From an uncultured Clostridia bacterium (GTDB lineage Bacteria > Bacillota > Clostridia > Christensenellales > Pumilibacteraceae): DNA of 13,656 nt. Numbering within the stretch: position 1 is the first letter of the stretch; each line of letters opens with the position of its first letter. Positions 1-6,838 of this stretch are shown here, one piece after another. The translations under genes and the position numbers were made by a program. The stretch covers positions 1 through 13,656 of the forward strand of contig CANQUR010000026.1 in the NCBI GenBank assembly GCA_947627075.1, given 5' to 3'. Under the pieces are notes generated by a model. That model was not told the DNA's origin and ran no database searches. It saw nothing but the letters and a program-made list of their open reading frames with translations.

Positions 1-687
1 AAAATCGACTACTTTTATATTCATATTCAGTCCGTCGACCAAAAGCACTTTACCGACAAGAAGCTGTCCTATCCCGAGCAGATATTTTACGGCTTCCGTC
101 GCTTGTATGCTTCCCAAAATTCCCACTACCGAGCCCAGCACTCCCACCTCGGCGCAAGTGACCGTCGGTGGCGGCTCGCTTAAAAGGCAACGCAAGCACG
201 GACCCTTGCCCGGCACATAAGTCATAGCCTGACCTTCGAATCTCACCACTCCCGCGTGCGAAAACGGCTTTTTGCCTTTCACGCAAGCGTCGCTTATAAG
301 GAATTTGGTTTCGAAGCGATCGGTGCAGTCGAGAATAAAATCATACGGAGCAATAAGCTCGTCGATATTTTCCTTCGTCACCTTTTGCTCAAACAAGTTC
401 AAGCAAACGTCGGGATTGAGCGCTTTTAGCGTTTTGGATGCAGATTCCGCTTTAAGCTGTCCCACCGTATCAGTACTATGAATGACCTGCCTTTGAAGAT
501 TGATCTTTTCCACACGGTCGTAATCGGCAATTCCTATCGTGCCCACGCCCGCTGCCGCAAGATACAAAAGCGCGCTTGAACCCAGCCCGCCCGCGCCGAT
601 CACCAAAACCTTTGACGATAGCAGTTTGCGTTGTCCCTTTTCGCCCACTTCACGTAGCGCAAATTGACGTTCATACCTTTCGTCCAT
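1..687 (-). CDS. thiF: Sulfur-carrier adenylyltransferase ThiF, C-terminus cut by window edge
   Basis: ThiF-type E1-like enzyme. It adenylates the C-terminal glycine of ThiS so that sulfur can be loaded for thiamine thiazole synthesis in the cytoplasm. The first 229 residues are present and read open to the window edge. Visible features are the nucleotide-binding glycine motif GAGGLG (31-36), the conserved LQRQ (64-67), DCTD (120-123), a zinc-type CLRC pair (164-167), and a cysteine in TVTC (C178) at the place of the family's reactive cysteine. The second zinc CxxC should lie past the edge. The start ATG follows the thiS stop after one base, and its SD is GGAGG inside the last thiS codons, so the two are translationally coupled. 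MoeB and HesA share this fold; the thiS partner and TPP riboswitch decide for ThiF. Confidence 0.93.
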   Translation of the reverse strand, partial: MDERYERQFALREVGEKGQRKLLSSKVLVIGAGGLGSSALLYLAAAGVGTIGIADYDRVEKINLQRQVIHSTDTVGQLKAESASKTLKALNPDVCLNLFEQKVTKENIDELIAPYDFILDCTDRFETKFLISDACVKGKKPFSHAGVVRFEGQAMTYVPGKGPCLRCLLSEPPPTVTCAEVGVLGSVVGILGSIQATEAVKYLLGIGQLLVGKVLLVDGLNMNIKVVDF

Positions 688-688
688 T

Positions 689-883
689 TTAGCCGCCTCC
701 CACAAATGAAACGACTTCAAGAATATCGCCGTCGCAAAGAATCGTCTTGTCATATTGAGCCTTTGACACGATATCTCCGTTGCGCTCGACCGCAACACGC
801 TTTACGTCATAGCTTGACGACGCAAGATATTCGGCTACGCTCTTGCCCGCAACATCGGTATCAACTCCGTTTATCTTTACCAT
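689..883 (-). CDS. thiS: Sulfur carrier protein ThiS
   Basis: Ubiquitin-like sulfur carrier of 64 residues, which is the normal family length. Its C-terminal glycine is adenylated by ThiF and becomes the thiocarboxylate that gives sulfur to the thiamine thiazole ring. The protein ends in FVGGG, the expected exposed Gly-Gly tail, and has the family's VERNGDIV stretch and a GDILEVV strand before the tail. I chose ATG 883 because AAGGAG (890-895) lies six bases upstream. The upstream in-frame ATG at 904 would add seven residues, has no comparable SD, and would place the start inside the riboswitch expression platform. It is the first gene after the TPP riboswitch. Confidence 0.95.
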   Translation of the reverse strand: MVKINGVDTDVAGKSVAEYLASSSYDVKRVAVERNGDIVSKAQYDKTILCDGDILEVVSFVGGG

Positions 884-907
884 AACAAACTCCTTGACAA
901 ACAAAAT

Positions 908-932
908 GGGAAGCCCCGATTTAAGACTTCCC
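908..932 (-). terminator. Hairpin after the TPP aptamer, likely expression-platform terminator
   Basis: In the minus-strand RNA, GGGAAG pairs with CTTCCC around a 13-base loop, followed by ATTTTGTTTGT, a broken U-rich tract. It lies between the TPP aptamer and the thiS SD. The simplest reading is a ligand-controlled transcription terminator. The imperfect U-tract leaves room for control at translation instead. The hairpin itself is seen; its mechanism is inferred. Confidence 0.55.
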
Positions 933-937
933 TAAAA

Positions 938-1022
938 AATTTCCTACGTTGGGATTATCCAAATCAGGTCAAAGGGTCGAAGGCACACCTTCCTCTCAGC
1001 CTATTGAATAAGCTCCCCTACA
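938..1022 (-). promoter_or_regulatory. TPP riboswitch (THI element)
   Basis: The minus strand carries the conserved THI-box blocks in order: AGGGGAGC, then GGCTGAGAG, an optional P3a hairpin (GAAGG-TGTG-CCTTC), then ACCCTTTGACCTGAT, GGATAATCCC and AACGTAGGAA. P2 (AGGG/CCCT) and P3 (GCTTAT/ATAGGC) both pair. It binds thiamine pyrophosphate and lies directly upstream of thiS-thiF, so high TPP should lower expression. The predicted transcription start (about 1021) leaves very little 5' strand for P1, so the real start may be a few bases earlier. Confidence 0.95.
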
Positions 1023-1027
1023 AATAT

Positions 1028-1056
1028 ATTATAAACCTATTTTACAGAAAAAGCAA
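1028..1056 (-). promoter_or_regulatory. Sigma-A type promoter of thiS-thiF
   Basis: -35 TTGCTT (1051-1056), 17-base spacer, -10 TATAAT (1028-1033), all read on the minus strand. The predicted start near 1021 falls right at the 5' edge of the TPP aptamer. The -35 overlaps a cre-like palindrome. Confidence 0.8.
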
Positions 1057-1065
1057 GCGCTTACA
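1052..1065. promoter_or_regulatory. cre-like operator (CcpA site) over the thi promoter -35
   Basis: The minus strand reads TGTAAGCGCTTGCT and matches every position of the Firmicutes cre consensus TGWAARCGYTWNCW. The reverse strand also fits. The centre is about 37 bases upstream of the predicted start and overlaps the -35 box, a position that normally gives repression. Binding is inferred; no ccpA gene is in the window. Confidence 0.55.
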
Positions 1066-1136
1066 AAAAATTTTTGCCCCCTATTTAAGCAAATTTATCC
1101 GTTCGCTCCCTCTCACTAAATATTTTATAGAAAATA

Positions 1137-1164
1137 GTATCCGTCAGAAATAACTGACGGATAC
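1137..1164 (-). terminator. Intrinsic terminator after the Hint-domain gene
   Basis: A perfect 11-base stem, GTATCCGTCAG with CTGACGGATAC, around a six-base loop, about 35 bases after the stop at 1199. The following RNA (ACTATTTTCTATAAAATATTT) is U-rich but interrupted. It separates the accessory gene from the thi promoter downstream on the same strand. Confidence 0.8.
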
Positions 1165-1198
1165 AGATGCATAAGATGTAAGATGTTTGTGAATTAAA

Positions 1199-3421
1199 TT
1201 ATAAATATTTCCAATATAATTCTACCAATTCATTTATTCTTTCTATTGTCGTAATTCCCTTTCCTATAGCTATTTTAAGATATTGTCCATTAAAAGCATT
1301 GAAAATCTCTTCAGTTATAGGAACAAGATTTGCAAATTCATCATATGTAAACAAGCCATATTTAGCTACATCTTTCTGCATTGCCAGTATATCATATTGC
1401 ATTGTTTCAGCATCAACATCAAAATAATTTATAAAGCTTTCCCCATTCCCAGGAATAGATAACATACCATTTACATAATATCCCATAAAACCATAAGTTA
1501 CAGGGCTCCAAGCAGAAGTATATTCTTCCCTAATTGCGACATCTGTAAGCTGTACTGCTGTCCATACAAAGTTACCTTTTTCATCCATAATTTGTTTATT
1601 AAACCAGTGTCCGATATATATATTTGCATCTTTTCTGAGATAAACATATTTATTAAGATTAACATCCCAAAAAGCGTGTTCAGTCATTACTTTTAAAGTT
1701 GTATTATCTGAGAAATATAGATTGATTACTTCATAAACTTGGGTAGCATCATGGTCTATAAAAAGTATTGGTGCCGTATCAAATTCACCTGTAAACATAT
1801 TCCAAACAAGCAATTGTTCATCCCCTTTTAATTGTTCTACAGGTTTTTGAGTACCATCAGCAAGAGTAATTAATGAGCCCTCCGAAATACATGACCCTCC
1901 TCCACTACTGCTTTCCGGAGTATCATAATATGCTCTTATAGTTATATATTCTTTTGTAGTCATATCAGGATAAAATTTTGTCATAATATCTTGAACACTG
2001 TATGTTAGTATTAAACTTGATGAGTATGAACGCCATGGATTTGTATCTTCATTGTAATCATAATAGCTTCCTAAAATTACTTGCCATTCAGTAAATAATC
2101 TTTTATCGCCATTATATATCATATATTCTTCTGCCCAATCGCATGTTTGATTAGCGGAATATTTTATATCATAATCAGATCTTATTGCATAGTACATAGA
2201 ATATTCTTCTTGACTATGTTTCTTTGTTAAATAAACATTATAAGTATTTTCTTTCCAATGTGCATAAAGCATGGGTATTGATAACAAATGCCATACTTCT
2301 AAACTCTCTCCCTTTTCATTGGTTAATTTGTATGTATCGCTATCACTTGTATTTGAAAAATACCAACCTATAAAAGTATATCCTTGCCTTGTAGGAATTG
2401 GTAACGTATAATTGGAATCCCAATAAACAGTTTGCAATTTAGTATTTAATTCATCGCCACCATTAGTGTTTAAATATAAAGAAAAGGCTTGAGGAGTCCA
2501 ATGATCATAAAGAGTTATATCTTCAGTATCACTCCACTCTTTTACACAAATCCCATTAGCATATGTGTATCTTATCCCTTCTTCAGAGTACCATCCATCG
2601 AAGTTATATCCAATACGTTCTGGAACAGGGAGAACATATCTTTTCCCATATATTAAATCATTTACATCTTTATCATTCTGTGAAATATATTCCGATTTTA
2701 AATGAACCGTATATTTTGCATCTATTAAAGTTCCATATAATATTTTATCTCCCTTCTCCCCTATTTCTATAGACTCAATTCTATTGCCATTACATTCTTT
2801 ATCAGTATACCATCCATTAAACTCTTTACCTTTTTCTTCTATCATAGGTTTAGGCAATATTGTTTTAAGTTTATTTGAATATTGAGTTGGATTCTCATAA
2901 TAAGGTTGTCCATCGATATAATAACTTATATTAGATATTACATCTTTGATTCCCACATATATTTTTAGGTCTTTTTTTATCTCACTTATCATACAAACAT
3001 TTAAAGATGTCATAATTTGCGCTTCGCCTTGTTCTAAATAAATGACAATATCTTCAATCTCGAAAGGGCGCTGTGGACTAACAATAATAGCAATAGGAGA
3101 ACTCCCATCGACAAGAATTTCAGAAACATCTTCATTATTGTATAAAATCTTTTCTATATATTGTTCTCTTGTTATTTGAATAGTATAAGTATCTTCAGTT
3201 ATAGTATTGGCAATACCAGATTCCATTTCATATTTTTCCACTTCATACGGAGTTCGGTCATCGCTATTTATGCCATCATTAAAAAGCGTATATTGATTAG
3301 AACTTATTGTTTCAGCTCTTACAATCTTAGTTGAGTCGTTAGCCATCAATAAAGTTAAACTAATCAACAATGCAAAAGCAATGGTCAAAAAAACAAAAGT
3401 CTTCTTCTTTGAATTTGTCAT
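1199..3421 (-). CDS. Secreted InlB-repeat protein with a Hint (Hedgehog/intein) domain
   Basis: A 740-residue exported protein. Residues 1-37 form a signal peptide (KKK, hydrophobic core, likely cut near VRA-ET). About 40-180 is unrecognised. Three InlB B/Flg_new-like repeats follow (about 185-235, 237-308, 312-390), each with a GWY core and an aromatic end such as LYAHW. After a beta-rich part (391-505) and a Ser/Gly linker (SSSGGGS) comes a Hint-type domain from C511: CISEGSLITLADGTQ (block A-like), MTEH with H582 (block B-like), then YYVNGML (649-655). The usual terminal His-Asn is missing and about 80 further, probably helical, residues follow. Hint domains cleave or splice proteins; here Hedgehog-like cleavage at C511 is possible but unproven. 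Start 3421 is set by AAGGAGG seven bases upstream and drops 25 residues from the longest reading frame. The gene is AT-rich and divergent from the lipoprotein gene. Confidence 0.8.
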   Translation of the reverse strand: MTNSKKKTFVFLTIAFALLISLTLLMANDSTKIVRAETISSNQYTLFNDGINSDDRTPYEVEKYEMESGIANTITEDTYTIQITREQYIEKILYNNEDVSEILVDGSSPIAIIVSPQRPFEIEDIVIYLEQGEAQIMTSLNVCMISEIKKDLKIYVGIKDVISNISYYIDGQPYYENPTQYSNKLKTILPKPMIEEKGKEFNGWYTDKECNGNRIESIEIGEKGDKILYGTLIDAKYTVHLKSEYISQNDKDVNDLIYGKRYVLPVPERIGYNFDGWYSEEGIRYTYANGICVKEWSDTEDITLYDHWTPQAFSLYLNTNGGDELNTKLQTVYWDSNYTLPIPTRQGYTFIGWYFSNTSDSDTYKLTNEKGESLEVWHLLSIPMLYAHWKENTYNVYLTKKHSQEEYSMYYAIRSDYDIKYSANQTCDWAEEYMIYNGDKRLFTEWQVILGSYYDYNEDTNPWRSYSSSLILTYSVQDIMTKFYPDMTTKEYITIRAYYDTPESSSGGGSCISEGSLITLADGTQKPVEQLKGDEQLLVWNMFTGEFDTAPILFIDHDATQVYEVINLYFSDNTTLKVMTEHAFWDVNLNKYVYLRKDANIYIGHWFNKQIMDEKGNFVWTAVQLTDVAIREEYTSAWSPVTYGFMGYYVNGMLSIPGNGESFINYFDVDAETMQYDILAMQKDVAKYGLFTYDEFANLVPITEEIFNAFNGQYLKIAIGKGITTIERINELVELYWKYL

Positions 3422-3452
3422 AACAAATCCTCCTTTAATAATTATTATCTTA

Positions 3453-3481
3453 ATTATAGATATGGTTTTGATGAGTGTCAA
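3453..3481 (-). promoter_or_regulatory. Consensus promoter of the Hint-domain gene
   Basis: Minus strand: -35 TTGACA (3476-3481), 17-base spacer, -10 TATAAT (3453-3458), a perfect sigma-A consensus. The predicted start is near 3446, giving a leader of about 25 bases that contains the SD. Confidence 0.85.
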
Positions 3482-3503
3482 TATTCTAATAGACACTTTG
3501 TCT
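3474..3503. repeat. Overlapping short inverted repeats at the Hint-gene promoter, candidate operator
   Basis: AGTGTC (3474-3479) is repeated inverted as GACACT (3492-3497), with 12 bases between; AGACA-CTT-TGTCT (3491-3503) forms a second, overlapping palindrome. They cover and flank the -35 box. Such a perfect promoter would be strong if unregulated, so a repressor site is reasonable, but short palindromes also arise by chance. Confidence 0.35.
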
Positions 3504-3569
3504 CATTGCGCCTAAAAAATGGCACTAAAGGACATCTTATTAATTATATTTTTTTCTAATCTTTTTATT

Positions 3570-3598
3570 TTGCACTATATTTATTAATATGCTATAAT
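3570..3598 (+). promoter_or_regulatory. Promoter of the lipoprotein gene
   Basis: -35 TTGCAC (3570-3575), 17-base spacer, extended -10 ATGCTATAAT with TATAAT at 3593-3598. The predicted start is near 3605, giving a leader of about 98 bases. It fires away from the Hint-gene promoter 90 bases to the left. Confidence 0.8.
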
Positions 3599-3611
3599 AT
3601 AAGCGAGGCTA

Positions 3612-3661
3612 CTTGATAATTAAGTATAGTTCCGCCAGAAATGAGCAAGATGTTTATCAAG
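3612..3661 (+). repeat. Inverted repeat in the lipoprotein 5' leader
   Basis: CTTGATAA (3612-3619) pairs perfectly with TTATCAAG (3654-3661) across 34 bases, inside the predicted 98-base leader and about 30 bases before the SD. It could fold the leader, but it matches no riboswitch I recognise. Confidence 0.4.
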
Positions 3662-3702
3662 AAAACCAGAAAAATGTAAAATTAAAATTATAGGAGATTT
3701 TT

Positions 3703-5682
3703 ATGAGAAAATTTTTCTTTATTGCAACTATAATAACTATATTTCTTATCTTCCCTATACTGTCGGCATGTCAAAAAACGGAGACCTTCTCGATAAATTA
3801 TGTTTGTTCGGAAGGCGGTTATATTGAAGGGCAAGCAAATCAAACAGTTAAAAAAGGCGAAAATTCCCTCTCCGTTACAGCCATACCAAATGAAGGATAT
3901 ATTTTTACACATTGGTCTGACGGAAGCACCAATGCCACGCGTAGTGACAATAATATTTCGGAGAATTTGACAATAACCGCTTATTTTTATAAGCTTTCTT
4001 ATATGGTAGCTTATTCAGCAGCCAAAGGCGGCACTATAAAAGGAGAAATCTATCAATATTTACCATATGGTAGCAAAACAACAGAAGTCACCGCTATTCC
4101 AAATGAAAATTATCGATTTATAGGTTGGGATGATGGTTTTAGCGAAATTACTCGTTCAGACATCGTAAATGTAACCGAACCAAAAACATATACTGCATTA
4201 TTCAAACAAATAGGAACTATATTTAATCTTGTATACAATAATGCAACCGAAAATGCAGATATTTCCAATGTTCTTGTCTATTTTGATTCAGCCAAAAATG
4301 CAACCTTTCCTATTCCACAAAGGATAAACTCTACTTTCGAGGGTTGGTATTTAGATAAAGATTTCACTACGCAAATTACGGACAAAAATGGAAAATTGAT
4401 CGATGATAATATTATTTCAAATTATGACACTACCAATTTATATGCGAAATTTTCATTAATTAAAGACGTAAAGTATAAAATCCTTATGGTGTACGTAACA
4501 GCCATAAAAGGCATATTTGAAACAGATCATGGAGAAACTATAGTTGATTACAAAATGTCAGAATCGGAGATGAAGATTTGTGAAAAAATCACACAAAACT
4601 TTGAATTAGCTTTAAATGAGATGTTTTCAGGTTTAGTACGCTTTGATATTGATAGTTATTTTACGAAACAAATCATTAATGAGGAAAGTTTTTCTAAAAA
4701 ATACGATGATTATCATCTATATGCCAACGATATTCCGGAATTAATGGACTTTGAGTTATTGGATAATTATAGGAGTGTTTTCACTTCCATTTCTTTCGTA
4801 AATAAATACGATAGCAGTAATACAAAAAAATTTCATTCAAATCAAAGCATTAGAAAATATGCTTGTGTATATTTGGAAGATTTAATTGGCGATATAATTA
4901 CAAATAATAAAGTAGATCTTTTACTTGACCCTAACAATGTGCAGTATGAAACGCAATGGAAGTATATTCTTGCTCATTATGCTCACGAATTTTGTTATAC
5001 TGTAGAACATCAAATATCGGATCGTATTTTGCATAAATACGATGAAGCTCGAGAAATATATTTGCCGGATCCTCACCCCGTAGCTGACCAATTAGAGGTT
5101 ATTAAACTTTATTTATTAAATCAAGCCCAAGACAAAGAAGGTGTAAAATTTGGTATACCTTATGATTTTTGGAGTGATTCTATAAAGTTTGATATAACAT
5201 TTATAGCCGGAGAAAATGGTACAATTAGCGGCAACTTAAATCAAACAGTTGCAATAGGAGGAAAAACCGAAACAGTAACAGCTATTCCAAATTTCGGTTA
5301 TAAGTTTGTTAAATGGTCAACGGGGCAAACCGACCCAATTTTGACTTATAGAGAAGTTTATAATAATGAAACTGTAGTAGCTATATTTAAAGAAATAAGT
5401 CGATATGTTGTTTATTACAATATTATAGTTATCGATGATAAAGAATGGATAAAAACCGAAATGGTAGAATTGCATTATAAAGATTTTTTATCAACAACAC
5501 TATATATTCCCGAAAATATTCCTGACGGCTATGAATTTGAAGGTTTATTTTTAGATCCTGAATTTACATTACCTGTAGGCGATAAATACGGCAAAGTTAC
5601 AGAAGATGACTATGATAAAATTTTTGATAAAGATCTAAATGACAGTGTTTTATTTTTATATGGCAAGTTCAGTAAAAAATAA
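3703..5682 (+). CDS. Surface lipoprotein with InlB-type repeats and an unrecognised core domain
   Basis: A 659-residue lipoprotein. A short signal peptide ends in lipobox LSAC with C23 as the lipid-bearing cysteine. Two divergent InlB-type repeats follow (about 29-95 and 98-167; TAIPNEGY and HWSDG are typical), then one Flg_new-like repeat (about 173-251, EGWYLD). A fourth repeat (496-563, TAIPNFGYKF) and a fifth (570-657, EFEGLFLD) close the protein. The core, about 255-490, is not a family I recognise. It holds H425-Y-A-HEFCYTVEH (to H436), which looks like an HExxH zinc-protease motif whose second His is replaced by Tyr432, so enzyme activity is doubtful. Likely anchored outside the membrane, perhaps for adhesion or binding. 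SD AGGAG lies six bases before the ATG. The gene ends 18 bases from the convergent HTH gene, with no clear terminator between. Confidence 0.82.
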   Translation: MRKFFFIATIITIFLIFPILSACQKTETFSINYVCSEGGYIEGQANQTVKKGENSLSVTAIPNEGYIFTHWSDGSTNATRSDNNISENLTITAYFYKLSYMVAYSAAKGGTIKGEIYQYLPYGSKTTEVTAIPNENYRFIGWDDGFSEITRSDIVNVTEPKTYTALFKQIGTIFNLVYNNATENADISNVLVYFDSAKNATFPIPQRINSTFEGWYLDKDFTTQITDKNGKLIDDNIISNYDTTNLYAKFSLIKDVKYKILMVYVTAIKGIFETDHGETIVDYKMSESEMKICEKITQNFELALNEMFSGLVRFDIDSYFTKQIINEESFSKKYDDYHLYANDIPELMDFELLDNYRSVFTSISFVNKYDSSNTKKFHSNQSIRKYACVYLEDLIGDIITNNKVDLLLDPNNVQYETQWKYILAHYAHEFCYTVEHQISDRILHKYDEAREIYLPDPHPVADQLEVIKLYLLNQAQDKEGVKFGIPYDFWSDSIKFDITFIAGENGTISGNLNQTVAIGGKTETVTAIPNFGYKFVKWSTGQTDPILTYREVYNNETVVAIFKEISRYVVYYNIIVIDDKEWIKTEMVELHYKDFLSTTLYIPENIPDGYEFEGLFLDPEFTLPVGDKYGKVTEDDYDKIFDKDLNDSVLFLYGKFSKK

Positions 5683-5700
5683 TAACATATACAATATGAT

Positions 5701-6051
5701 CTATTGTAGAAAATCAAATAGATTTGAAATTTCTATTCTCCTCGATAAATATATCTCAAATGTCTGCAAATATTGTTTGCGATATCTATAAAAGGTTCTT
5801 TTACAATAGCCGAGTTTTTCACAAGTTTGACGATTCACCTCTCTTGTAATAAACATCTGTTTTATTAATGCTATATGAGTTGTTTTATGTGCTAAATCAT
5901 AAGAGTAAAAGTGTGTTAAAAACTCTTTGATAATAGGTTCTATTACATCATAATTAATAACAAGCTTTATATTGTCGTTGTTTTTATCAAAATATGAAGT
6001 TAAAACCAATTCCAAAAAAAGTTCCTTAAATTCATATTGGATGTATTTCAT
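5701..6051 (-). CDS. Small putative helix-turn-helix protein
   Basis: A 116-residue basic protein that I cannot place in a named family. The N-terminal half is probably helical and rich in Phe, Leu and Ile. The C-terminal part (about 60-100) reads like a helix-turn-helix: ALIKQMFITREVN, then TCEKLGYCKRTFYRYRKQYL, with a basic, aromatic second helix like sigma region 4 or small phage regulators. No signal peptide or membrane segment. SD GGAG lies six bases upstream of ATG 6051, and the gene has its own near-consensus promoter, so it is probably a real gene. It could regulate the neighbouring surface-protein genes, but that is only inference from position. Confidence 0.65.
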   Translation of the reverse strand: MKYIQYEFKELFLELVLTSYFDKNNDNIKLVINYDVIEPIIKEFLTHFYSYDLAHKTTHIALIKQMFITREVNRQTCEKLGYCKRTFYRYRKQYLQTFEIYLSRRIEISNLFDFLQ

Positions 6052-6105
6052 AATTTTCTCCGATGTTGAGTCCTGAATGAATTCTGATTTATGCTCCTAT
6101 GAAAT

Positions 6106-6134
6106 ATAATACCATGCTATTCATCATATGTCAA
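6106..6134 (-). promoter_or_regulatory. Promoter of the small HTH gene
   Basis: Minus strand: -35 TTGACA (6129-6134), 17-base spacer ending in TGG, -10 TATTAT (6106-6111). The predicted start is near 6099, with a leader of about 48 bases. A second TTGACA on the plus strand (6154-6159) makes an inverted repeat with this -35 box, 19 bases apart. Confidence 0.75.
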
Positions 6135-6260
6135 GCAATTTATTAAATATATTTTGACAACACCATATCTATTTTGCTAATTTAACATAAAAATAATCAA
6201 TTTTATAAGGCTGTAATCGATAAAAATTTATGGGTTTTCGTCCAATTTTAATATATTATT

Positions 6261-6299
6261 AAAAAAATGAGTCTGAAGAACATTCAAACTCATTTTTTT
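6261..6299 (-). terminator. Intrinsic terminator of the ribosomal protein operon
   Basis: Stem ATGAGTTTGAA with TTCAGACTCAT (one mismatch), five-base loop, followed by seven T on the minus strand. It begins 17 bases after the rplQ stop. The matching A-run on the other side means it could stop transcription in both directions. Confidence 0.92.
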
Positions 6300-6316
6300 A
6301 TTCAGATTACTAACTA

Positions 6317-6826
6317 TTATACCAACTCGATAACAGCTGTTTCGGCACCGTCTCCACGGCGATAGCCGGTCTTTATTATCCTTGTGTAGCCGCCGTAATT
6401 ATTGTTGCTGTCCTTTGCTCTTTGATCGTATTTGGGAGCATACTCGTTGAATATCTTCTCCACAAGAGGATGCTTGATATTGTGAGTACGCGCCTTAAAG
6501 GAAGCAGTGGTCTCCTTTTCTTGACGAAGCTCGGGCACATCATAAATCACTCTCATGATAGCACGACGAGCGGCAAGCTTTTTCGGACCGTCGTTTACAA
6601 GCTCTACTTGGAGTTCCTTGCCATCCTTTTTACGCGTTTCGACCTTTTTGACAGTATCTCGATAGGTATTTACAGCCTTGGTCAAAAGTTTTTCGGTCAT
6701 TCTTGAAACTTCTTTAGCTCGATCGACCGTAGTCTCTATACGCCCATACCACAAAAGTTGCGTCGTCTGGTTTCTGAGGAGCGCCATTCTTTGATCGGTA
6801 GGTTTTCCTAATTTTCTCTGTTCCAT
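6317..6826 (-). CDS. rplQ: Large-subunit ribosomal protein bL17
   Basis: bL17 of the large ribosomal subunit and last gene of the operon. The start (MEQRKLGKPTDQRMALLRNQ) and the end (GGYTRI, RRGDGAETAVIELV) are diagnostic. At 169 residues it is longer than the common 115-130, because of an insertion at about 60-130 containing NDGPKKLAARRAIM; similar insertions are known in Clostridia. The SD, TAAGGAG, overlaps the rpoA stop codon, which lies 12 bases from this ATG, so translation is probably coupled. Confidence 0.97.
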   Translation of the reverse strand: MEQRKLGKPTDQRMALLRNQTTQLLWYGRIETTVDRAKEVSRMTEKLLTKAVNTYRDTVKKVETRKKDGKELQVELVNDGPKKLAARRAIMRVIYDVPELRQEKETTASFKARTHNIKHPLVEKIFNEYAPKYDQRAKDSNNNYGGYTRIIKTGYRRGDGAETAVIELV

Positions 6827-6838
6827 TGTAGTTTCTCC

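Noticed and set aside
272..481. Plus-strand and minus-strand small frames over the left edge
   Set aside because: Both are shadows of thiF, which reads open through the whole region.
1199..3421. Polymorphic toxin (repeats, Hint, C-terminal toxin)
   Set aside because: The tail has no recognisable toxin motif and the next gene is thiS behind its own promoter, so there is no immunity gene.
4975..5010. Active zinc metalloprotease motif in the lipoprotein
   Set aside because: HEFCY has Tyr where HExxH needs His, so I describe it only as a degenerate or alternative site.
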